Source of the DNA: Sphingobacteriaceae bacterium
Lineage (GTDB): Bacteria > Bacteroidota > Bacteroidia > UBA7662
Direction of reading: 5' to 3'
DNA: 64,000 nucleotides
NCBI GenBank assembly: GCA_013824115.1
Contig: PNNG01000034.1
Coordinates: 149,647-213,646 of the forward strand
Both the position numbers and the translations under genes were made by a program. Positions 58,794 through 64,000 of this stretch are shown piece after piece (positions within the stretch are counted from its first letter, which is position 1; every line of letters starts with the position of its first letter). Under the pieces are notes generated by a model. That model searched no databases. It saw only the letters and a program-made list of their open reading frames with translations, and was not told the origin of the DNA.

Positions 58794-58962
58794 GGTCGGA
58801 ATTTGGAAATAGTTTGAGTTGATGTTTTTCTATGTTGATTTTGCTTTGAAAGCGGGGAGAGTCGAGCAGCAATTGCAGCTCTATAAGTTCTGTTACACTG
58901 CAGGCTTCAAGGAAGCGCTCAGGGGTAATTTCGAGCTCGAGTACGCGGTTGATTTTAGGCAT
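58765..58962 (-). CDS. small early phage protein
   Basis: 65 residues (MPKINRVLELEITPERFLEA...), a strand followed by helices (CSVTELIELQLLLDSPRFQS). No domain recognised. Overlaps the upstream gene by 8 bp. Confidence 0.58.
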   Translation of the reverse strand: MPKINRVLELEITPERFLEACSVTELIELQLLLDSPRFQSKINIEKHQLKLFPNSDHVTNQAPTN

Positions 58963-59284
58963 GCACGACCTCCTTTCTTACCAATAAGCCGTTGAGGGTT
59001 TCATTCGGTCTGTTGGCCCTTACTAACCAGGCTTTCAATAGCTTTTTTGTAGGCTGGCCTTGATCATCAACCTGCCACAGCTCAACCGTGTCCATTTGGT
59101 TTTTCACCAGGCGATAATGCTGGCTCACCTTGATGCTGGCGCTGTCAGCCAGCTGCAAATTGAATTGTGCAGCTTTGGCCAATTCGTCGGCATTGTGAGC
59201 CAAACGCACTTGGTATATGGCCTGAGTTGCGAGTATGTCAAAAGTGCTGGTGCATGGTTCGCATGCTTGAAATTCAACCCTCAT
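58955..59284 (-). CDS. early phage protein of unknown function
   Basis: 109 residues (MRVEFQACEPCTSTFDILAT...). Two cysteines near the start (ACEPC); GLLVRKEVVHA at the end. A run of strands in the middle. No domain recognised. It is 2 bp from the upstream gene. Confidence 0.6.
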   Translation of the reverse strand: MRVEFQACEPCTSTFDILATQAIYQVRLAHNADELAKAAQFNLQLADSASIKVSQHYRLVKNQMDTVELWQVDDQGQPTKKLLKAWLVRANRPNETLNGLLVRKEVVHA

Positions 59285-59286
59285 GG

Positions 59287-59703
59287 CTAGCCTCCCTTCG
59301 TTTTATCCAGGACTTGGTTACATTCACTTCTGAGCCAATCGGTGATTTCCTTGGCTGTTTTGCCTTTTAGAAATGTTTGAGAGAGCCGTTTGATGGTTAA
59401 TAGCAACTCGTCGCGCTCGGCTTTGAGTTCGTTGTTTAGGCGGTTCTGCCTCTGTATTTCATCGCTCATGGCTGAGATATTATGTCTCATCTTCGGCAGC
59501 CATGTAACGGGGTCTTCAATATGCGCAAAAGCATTCACGCAGGCAACGATGCGGGCGGCGTTGGCTTCCGCTTGTTGCTTTTCTTGATGAAATGGATGGC
59601 TCCAAGTACAAAACTCATCGTAAACTTTATCGCTTAGAATCACTTGCGTAGGCCTTTCGGCATCTACTCGCCACGGCTCCGGGGTGTGTTCTTGGTTACT
59701 CAT
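59287..59703 (-). CDS. early phage protein, 'HTPEPWRV' type
   Basis: 138 residues. The opening EHTPEPWRVDAERPT and the NAARIVACVNAFAHIEDP segment (about 48-65) are a widespread phage pattern of unknown function; the C-terminal half is a coiled coil (RQNRLNNELKAERDELLLTI). It overlaps the ASCH gene by 8 bp. Confidence 0.7.
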   Translation of the reverse strand: MSNQEHTPEPWRVDAERPTQVILSDKVYDEFCTWSHPFHQEKQQAEANAARIVACVNAFAHIEDPVTWLPKMRHNISAMSDEIQRQNRLNNELKAERDELLLTIKRLSQTFLKGKTAKEITDWLRSECNQVLDKTKGG

Positions 59704-60430
59704 GGCTGCCCTCCTTCACTTTCAGCGCTTCCTCTTTGCTGATGCGCTCAAATTCAATAGCCCACACCCAAGGGTTGGCCACCACGGCATCTTCACCATT
59801 GATGCTGGTCCACAGGGTGAAAAATGAACTGATGGGTTCAAAGGTGAGAGCTTCGGCCCCGGTGTTGTAGCCCTTCCAACCGTACAGCTTGTAACGCTGG
59901 CGGTCGGGCGCTTCGGGCCATGGCTGCCCCAGCTCTATGCCTTCGGCAATGGCATCGGCCTCGGTAATGTCTTGCAAGCGCTCATATTTTACCGACTTGA
60001 TGCGCAGGAAAATCCGTGCTGCTTCAAATGGCATGTGGATGCCAGGCTTCCATTTATAACCGTATTTGCTTTTGGCGTATGCATACCAGTCTTCATGAAA
60101 ACTTGTGGCATATACCCACTGATCAGGTGTTCGTGAACCTTCGAGCAAGTCGTGGGCATGATCACGAAGCACATAGAGAAAAGATTCTCTCACCCACAGC
60201 ACATCACCAGGCATGTAAGGAGATTCGGGGAAGGCATAGTCAAATCCGCTGTAGGTGCGAATGAATTTGAGCTTGTTGCCCTTTACCCGCTTGGTCGATT
60301 CGTTGCGCTCTTTGAGGTTGGTAACAGCTTGCGCCTGCGGCTTCATGATGCGGCGCGTTTGGCTTTTGCGGCCGTCTAAAATGGCCTGCACCATAGGGGT
60401 GCTGAATAGCATGGGATGGAGCTTAGCCAT
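59696..60430 (-). CDS. ASCH-domain phage protein
   Basis: 244 residues. The N terminus LFSTPMVQAILDGRKSQTRR, then MPGDVLWVRESF (residues 73-84), RIFLRIKSVKYERLQDITEA and the ending NPWVWAIEFERI are the layout of ASCH (PUA-like) proteins common in phages. Such domains bind RNA or modified nucleosides; the precise role here is unknown. Overlaps neighbours by 8 bp at both ends. Confidence 0.82.
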   Translation of the reverse strand: MAKLHPMLFSTPMVQAILDGRKSQTRRIMKPQAQAVTNLKERNESTKRVKGNKLKFIRTYSGFDYAFPESPYMPGDVLWVRESFLYVLRDHAHDLLEGSRTPDQWVYATSFHEDWYAYAKSKYGYKWKPGIHMPFEAARIFLRIKSVKYERLQDITEADAIAEGIELGQPWPEAPDRQRYKLYGWKGYNTGAEALTFEPISSFFTLWTSINGEDAVVANPWVWAIEFERISKEEALKVKEGSHE

Positions 60431-60698
60431 AAGTCAGTTGATTTGTGATTTGTGCCCTTTTGAATTGATTTTCTTTGTGATCGACTTGCGTTTTCAGAAA
60501 GTCGTTGTCTAGATCCAGGCAGTAATTCCACACTAGGGCAAATCGCTCTGCTTGTTCTTCGCTTTTGAACTTTAAGCCTGTTGGATGGATGGTTGGAAAG
60601 TTGTTTTGATCATAAACTCTTTCAACCAGAGTAAAATGGCCTTGGGATTTGCTGTTGCCGCAAATGGCCACTGATAATGAATGAGGTAATCGGTTCAT
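60423..60698 (-). CDS. small early phage protein with a strong RBS
   Basis: 91 residues from the ATG at 60698 (MNRLPHSLSVAICGNSKSQG). GGGAGG ends about 7 nt upstream, one of the few good Shine-Dalgarno sequences in the window, which decides the start over the Met at 60776. The protein is mixed alpha/beta (FTLVERVYDQNNFPTIHPTG). No domain recognised. Confidence 0.65.
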   Translation of the reverse strand: MNRLPHSLSVAICGNSKSQGHFTLVERVYDQNNFPTIHPTGLKFKSEEQAERFALVWNYCLDLDNDFLKTQVDHKENQFKRAQITNQLTYG

Positions 60699-61066
60699 TG
60701 CACACCTCCCTTGCTCATGCCCATGTATTGCGACAGCAGTAGTTTTTGGCTGTTGCTCAACTGGGTGTTGAACCACTCAATAAGGCGCTGATTTGTCCGG
60801 GCAAGCTCGTACGATAGCACCAGTGCGTCGTCGGCATCAATGCTTAAGCTGGCCAGCAGGTCGGGCACCTGCAGGCGATGCAAGTGCTGCTCAAGTTGTT
60901 TTTCCATTGTATGTATTTCAGTTGTTAGGTCGGTAATTCTCTGGGCGGTTTTGAGGCATTGCTGCTTCAAACCGCACTCGCGGTAAAGCGAACCAAGCTG
61001 CATGAGCTCGCCCATGCTGCGGTATCTTTCTTCAAGCTGCAGATGCATGGTGATGGTCGTTTTCAT
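60695..61066 (-). CDS. helical early phage protein
   Basis: 123 residues from the ATG at 61066 (MKTTITMHLQLEERYRSMGE); the frame to 61210 lies in the upstream gene. Helical throughout with coiled coil in the middle (AQRITDLTTEIHTMEKQLEQ). No domain recognised. Overlaps the gene at 61032 by 35 bp and the downstream one by 4 bp. Confidence 0.6.
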   Translation of the reverse strand: MKTTITMHLQLEERYRSMGELMQLGSLYRECGLKQQCLKTAQRITDLTTEIHTMEKQLEQHLHRLQVPDLLASLSIDADDALVLSYELARTNQRLIEWFNTQLSNSQKLLLSQYMGMSKGGVQ

Positions 61067-61430
61067 AGGCCAGCAAATCAGCTTGTGAAACAAGGATGGC
61101 AAAGTCGGCCCCATTGGCCGCTTGTGGAAAGTCGAGCACTTCAATGAAGAAGGCGCGGCCCTGTTGGTGCAACCAGGTGCACATTTGGTGCAGCTGCTTA
61201 AAAGTGCCATGCACTTTGCTTACTTGCCGGCTTACAATTACTTTGAGGAAAGCGGCCAGCTCTTGCTGTTGTTCGTTGGTGAGACTCAGCAAATACAGCT
61301 GCAAGTCGTTTGCTTCGCGCGCTTCAACAAAGCGAGCGTGCAGGCGCTCTGCCAGCATGCCATTTCCATAAATGGCTTCAAAGTCGGCAGGGGTAAGGGT
61401 GCGCAATGCGGCTAAAAGCTTTTGGTCCAT
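61032..61430 (-). CDS. early phage protein of unknown function
   Basis: 132 residues (MDQKLLAALRTLTPADFEAI...). Helical N-terminal part, then strand-helix (GRAFFIEVLDFPQAANGADF AILVSQ in order). No domain recognised. Shares one base with the upstream stop. Confidence 0.62.
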   Translation of the reverse strand: MDQKLLAALRTLTPADFEAIYGNGMLAERLHARFVEAREANDLQLYLLSLTNEQQQELAAFLKVIVSRQVSKVHGTFKQLHQMCTWLHQQGRAFFIEVLDFPQAANGADFAILVSQADLLAYENDHHHASAA

Positions 61431-61951
61431 TAGCTGAGCGCTTTAATTTGAGCCTGCACATCATGAATGTTCACAGTGAGAGTTTGCACTGATGCTTGAC
61501 CAGGTGCAGGCAGGTAATCGATAGCCTCGGGAAAGTTTTCTTGCACTCGCTTGTATGTGCCAAGCTGCAGCAGCACATTGTAGATGTTCTGTCTGAGTTT
61601 TTCGTGGCTTACTTTGAGCGATTCGTGTGCATTCCACATCTTCATGAACTGCACTGCTTCCGATTCGTCTAACAATACTTCACCATCCCATTTTTCACAC
61701 ATCGGATGAAGTTCCTTGGTGAATATTTGAATTTCATATCCAACGCCTGGACCACGCACCTTAAACCTGTCGGTTGTGCGAAAGTATTTTGGGAAATCAT
61801 GGTAGGTACGTAAAACCTGTTCAGGCAAATTTTTCCGAACAACATCTTCAATGAATTGCTCCATGTTAATGCTGCTTTGTTGAATTTGATTGGCGATTTT
61901 GGCTACCATTTTGACAGCCACGCTGTTGGCGAGTTCTTCTGAAATTCTCAT
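61430..61951 (-). CDS. putative nucleotide-modification associated (Nmad5-like) protein
   Basis: 173 residues. The design resembles Nmad5-like phage proteins: MRISEELANSVAVKMVAKIA at the start, a LPEQVLRTYHDFPKYFRTT segment (42-60) and the ending ENFPEAIDYLPAP (about 143-155), as in proteins named nucleotide-modification associated domain 5. The similarity is from memory, so treat it as tentative. It overlaps the downstream gene by 1 bp. Confidence 0.5.
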   Translation of the reverse strand: MRISEELANSVAVKMVAKIANQIQQSSINMEQFIEDVVRKNLPEQVLRTYHDFPKYFRTTDRFKVRGPGVGYEIQIFTKELHPMCEKWDGEVLLDESEAVQFMKMWNAHESLKVSHEKLRQNIYNVLLQLGTYKRVQENFPEAIDYLPAPGQASVQTLTVNIHDVQAQIKALS

Positions 61952-61966
61952 ACTTAGTTGTTTAGG

Positions 61967-62302
61967 TTATTGATTGAGGTATTGCTTACAGAATTGCACC
62001 ATGGCATCTACCCGGCGCTGTGCATTGGCATGGTAGCGGCTGTTGATACCAGGAATGAGGCAGCGCAGCTCAGCCTCGTTGCGCAGCAGTATGCGGCATT
62101 GCGATTCAAGCCCATCGAAGCGGTGAAAATCAATTGCCCTTTTTAGGCGGCCAATGGCTTCAAAGTGTACCAAGCGCTTGGGGTGTACGCTGTTGTAGGC
62201 GCGCTCGCGCTGGGTAACAAAGGCATACAGGTCGTTCCAAAGAGCCGAACGGCTTTGCAAAGTATAGGAGCCAACTTGCGGTATATACTGCTGTGCTTTC
62301 AT
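61967..62302 (-). CDS. early phage protein of unknown function
   Basis: 111 residues from the ATG at 62302 (MKAQQYIPQVGSYTLQSRSA); the frame extends to 62347 inside the LuxR-type gene. Basic helical (RERAYNSVHPKRLVHFEAIG; NSRYHANAQRRVDAMVQFCK). No domain recognised. Confidence 0.62.
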   Translation of the reverse strand: MKAQQYIPQVGSYTLQSRSALWNDLYAFVTQRERAYNSVHPKRLVHFEAIGRLKRAIDFHRFDGLESQCRILLRNEAELRCLIPGINSRYHANAQRRVDAMVQFCKQYLNQ

Positions 62303-62304
62303 AG

Positions 62305-62886
62305 CTATGCGAATTGAGGGGTGGCAATGTTTTTCGATACGGCCCAAGCAACTATGTCTTTGGTGCTGGCGGCGTTGAGTTTTTGGCGGATGTTGCGCAG
62401 GTGCACAATGATGGTATTGGCGCTCAAGCCCAGCTCTTCGCCTATTTGCTTGTCACTAAGGCCGCTTACTACTGCCTTTACCACATCAATTTCGCGGTGG
62501 CTAAGCTGCCCATCGGGGCCACCCACACCTGCGCAGAGTTTGAATTCATAGGGGCAGCTGCCACGTAGGGGGCAGGGCCAGTATTCAGGCTCGCCCATCA
62601 CGCCCTTTACCATGTCGGGCTTGTTGTCAAAGCCACCGTATCGGCAAAAGAGCCATTGTTCAATGCGCTCCAAGCGGTCGGTTTTGCCCAAATGATCAAG
62701 CGAAGCCAGCGCATCAGGGGTGGTTGCCATTTCGGCTTCAATGCTTACCAAAATGTTTTCGGGTAGCTCGTCAATGCGAACCACTTCACCTTGAAACATG
62801 GCCAAGTAGTGCTCACCGAAGGCAAAGAATTCAATGGTTTCTTTGTCGAGCAGTCCGGCTAAAATGGGTTGGTTTACTGGAATCAT
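62305..62886 (-). CDS. LuxR-type transcriptional regulator with four N-terminal cysteines
   Basis: 193 residues. Residues 127-188 form a LuxR/FixJ helix-turn-helix (LSHREIDVVKAVVSGLSDKQ, IGEELGLSANTIIVHLRNIR). The N-terminal part has no receiver or known ligand domain, but Cys81, Cys105, Cys111 and Cys118 (CPLRGSC, KLC) could bind zinc or an iron-sulfur cluster. It is an early gene near the lysogeny switch and the only clear regulator not at the switch itself, so it is a candidate for late-gene control, unproven. Confidence 0.8.
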   Translation of the reverse strand: MIPVNQPILAGLLDKETIEFFAFGEHYLAMFQGEVVRIDELPENILVSIEAEMATTPDALASLDHLGKTDRLERIEQWLFCRYGGFDNKPDMVKGVMGEPEYWPCPLRGSCPYEFKLCAGVGGPDGQLSHREIDVVKAVVSGLSDKQIGEELGLSANTIIVHLRNIRQKLNAASTKDIVAWAVSKNIATPQFA

Positions 62887-62889
62887 GGC

Positions 62890-63168
62890 TTAGGCTTTGC
62901 GAAAGAGTTCTCGTCTGATGTACTGATCACCATCATGGCTGATTACCACCAAGCGCATGTAGCCTATGGTGCCTGCGTTGTCATACTCACTGCAATTCAT
63001 CACGTGACCCTTGTAAGTGTTTGGCCATTTTATTTCGGCCAATTCATCAAATCGCTGTTGTGCAGCTAGCTCTGAGCCACATTTGATGTCTTCGATTACC
63101 TCACCACTTTGTTTGGCGATGTAGACGTGTGCTTCTTTTACGAAAGCAGGTTGAGTTTTTGAATTCAT
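62890..63168 (-). CDS. small early phage protein
   Basis: 92 residues (MNSKTQPAFVKEAHVYIAKQ...). Beta-rich (YIAKQSGEVIEDIKCGSELA; TIGYMRLVVISHDGDQYIRR). No domain recognised. It follows the Cro-like gene after 34 bp containing TTGTATAC right before the ATG. Confidence 0.6.
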   Translation of the reverse strand: MNSKTQPAFVKEAHVYIAKQSGEVIEDIKCGSELAAQQRFDELAEIKWPNTYKGHVMNCSEYDNAGTIGYMRLVVISHDGDQYIRRELFRKA

Positions 63169-63202
63169 GTATACAATAGTTTACAGGTTGGGCAAAAAAA
63201 AG

Positions 63203-63445
63203 CTAGATGCGACCGGCTTCTGCTTCAATATTTCGGCATTCCTCTGCGTATTTGAGCGCTTCGGCAAGTATTGTTGCATTGGAGCGGCTGCCTTGCACTA
63301 CCGCCCTGATGGTGTTTTCTGAGTAATCGTGACCTGCTTCAATGAGCCTATCACGCAGTTTTTTAGCATAATACGACGGCAAGTATTGCAACTTGCCTGT
63401 GCGTCTTTGCTTAATGGTTTTTGAGTATTTGTCGCTGTCGCTCAT
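63203..63445 (-). CDS. Cro-like small protein of the lysogeny switch
   Basis: 80 residues from the ATG at 63445 (MSDSDKYSKTIKQRRTGKLQ). A compact basic protein with a possible HTH (LPSYYAKKLRDRLIEAGHDY, ENTIRAVVQGSRSNATILAE). Divergent from the repressor and first gene of the leftward early operon, the usual place of cro. The frame to 63550 runs across the operator region and is not used. HTH assignment is tentative. Confidence 0.65.
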   Translation of the reverse strand: MSDSDKYSKTIKQRRTGKLQYLPSYYAKKLRDRLIEAGHDYSENTIRAVVQGSRSNATILAEALKYAEECRNIEAEAGRI

Positions 63446-63454
63446 GTATGTAAC

Positions 63455-63497
63455 TTGTATCGAAGTTGTATGCAGCAATATTAGTAAAGAATTGTAT
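63455..63497. promoter_or_regulatory. operator-like TTGTAT repeats in the switch region
   Basis: TTGTAT at 63455-63460, 63466-63471 and 63492-63497, the first two 11 bp apart. One sits in the spacer of the leftward promoter, two around its start. A related TTGTATAC occurs at 63171-63178 (minus strand) before the next gene. Confidence 0.55.
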
Positions 63498-63507
63498 ACG
63501 CCACAAA
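63476..63507 (-). promoter_or_regulatory. leftward early promoter (cro direction)
   Basis: Minus strand TTTG (63507-63504), 20-bp spacer, TAATATTG (63483-63476), one mismatch to TAnnTTTG. Operator-like TTGTAT repeats overlap it. Confidence 0.65.
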
Positions 63508-63535
63508 GTTTTTGTAATAAAAATTTATTAGAGCC

Positions 63536-63937
63536 ATGAGTACCATCCACACGCGATTAGAAGAGCTGCGCATCGGCGCTGGCTTGAGCAAGGTGGATTT
63601 TGCCGATTACCTAGGCATAAGTCGCCAGCGGTACCAAAACATGATTGCAAAGGAGTACAACTTTCGTGTTGATCTAATAGAAAAGCTGGTAAGTCGCCGC
63701 CCTGATTTGAACATTCACTGGCTCTTTACTGGCAGTGGCAAGATGGTGAGTTTGCAGGTTGCTAATTACCCGCCCGTACCAGAGATGGCGCCTGCTATGG
63801 TTGCCGAACCGCCTTTTGAATATGGTAACAAAGAGCTATTGGCCTGCCAAGAAAAAGTGAAATTGTTAGAGGGATTGCTGCGCACTTACCTCAATTCACC
63901 CCCAGATGTTGGACCAACGTTGGACCACAAAAAGTAA
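63536..63937 (+). CDS. CI-like phage repressor with HTH domain
   Basis: 133 residues. An XRE-type HTH fills residues 5-60 (LEELRIGAGLSKVDFADYLG, ISRQRYQNMIAKEYNFRVDL), followed by LNIHWLFTGSGKM, a hallmark of phage repressors of this class. The C-terminal part has a short coiled coil (LACQEKVKLLEGLLRTYL) for dimerisation; there is no S24/LexA peptidase domain, so induction would not be by RecA-driven self-cleavage. It stands 40 bp from attR and reads rightward, divergent from the Cro-like gene. Confidence 0.85.
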   Translation: MSTIHTRLEELRIGAGLSKVDFADYLGISRQRYQNMIAKEYNFRVDLIEKLVSRRPDLNIHWLFTGSGKMVSLQVANYPPVPEMAPAMVAEPPFEYGNKELLACQEKVKLLEGLLRTYLNSPPDVGPTLDHKK

Positions 63938-63978
63938 ACGCATTGAAAATTAGCACAGTTATGAGCGTAGTTCAAATA

Positions 63979-63992
63979 CCTACGAGACCGCA
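63979..63992 (+). repeat. attR core of the prophage
   Basis: CCTACGAGACCGCA, identical to attL. Preceding bases GTTCAAATA mimic the tRNA T-loop with two mismatches to the host copy. The bases after 63992 (GATTGGTA) are host sequence. Confidence 0.92.
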
Positions 63993-64000
63993 GATTGGTA

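Larger units (their letters stand above)
21753..63992. mobile_element. complete temperate tailed-phage prophage integrated at tRNA-Arg
   Basis: Bounded by 14-bp direct repeats (distance 42,226 bp). It contains a tyrosine integrase at one end, a CI/Cro-like divergent pair at the other, replication genes, portal, prohead protease, capsid, terminase, tape measure, endolysin and holin candidate. No reading frame in these core genes is visibly broken, so it may be inducible. A tape measure of 1118 residues implies a long tail; whether the tail is contractile is not clear, since no sheath protein was recognised. Confidence 0.95.

Noticed and set aside
21753..63992. Diversity-generating retroelement, CRISPR array, insertion sequence
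   Set aside because: No reverse transcriptase, no regularly spaced repeats with spacers, no transposase gene seen on either strand.

Overview
The window looks like a chromosome segment of a member of the Bacteroidota carrying a complete integrated phage. Evidence for the group: promoters of the TAnnTTTG type, the Bacteroidota-type GlmU-like protein, a 58-residue histone H1-like (Hc1) protein, few Shine-Dalgarno sequences, and phage proteins typical of this phylum. I cannot name a genus.

Host part (1-21752). A tightly packed rightward operon runs from 1 to 11705: glmU-like (5' end missing), tpiA, prmA, a 1469-residue exported protein of unknown function, plsY, clpS, an M48 metalloprotease lipoprotein, a cupin, an NlpC/P60 lipoprotein, a cobB-type sirtuin, an NfeD-like membrane protein and floA. 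It ends at a long palindromic bidirectional terminator. Next come a small exported protein and a DegP/Q-type protease (leftward), an NADP-type isocitrate dehydrogenase and hutI (rightward), then a lipoprotein, an alpha/beta hydrolase and adenine deaminase (leftward). A 12-bp tandem repeat separates ade from a divergent AraC-type regulator with a degenerate receiver domain. A YedK/HMCES-type peptidase, the Hc1 gene and tRNA-Arg(ACG) complete this part.

Prophage (21753-63992, repeat-to-repeat distance 42,226 bp). It sits in the 3' end of tRNA-Arg and is flanked by a 14-bp direct repeat (23 bp with two mismatches). The integrase reads rightward next to the tRNA. The CI-like repressor and a divergent Cro-like gene lie at the far end. 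Everything between reads leftward, except a 54-residue RHH-like gene at 24911 and a two-gene cassette at 51060-51538. In transcription order: regulators and about 25 small early genes (63445-51535) including an SF3 helicase-primase, an orphan C5 cytosine methyltransferase, an ASCH protein and a LuxR-type protein; then a gene-free region of about 620 bp with iteron-like repeats; a RadC/JAB protein; portal and lysis genes; a fibre-like module; protease and major capsid; packaging genes; and the tail module ending in tape measure protein and a lipoprotein.

The most interesting signal is a previously unlabelled regulatory code. Five copies of TTAACACGCTGTCC stand exactly 23 bp upstream of a degenerate Bacteroidota -7 box, one in front of each late module. 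In four of the five the start codon is only 3-5 nt after the -7 box, which predicts leaderless mRNAs. A sixth unit (gene 38213-38488) has instead a 95-nt leader that can fold into a pseudoknot whose last strand ends 2 nt before the start codon. No CRISPR array, rRNA, insertion sequence or retroelement was seen.
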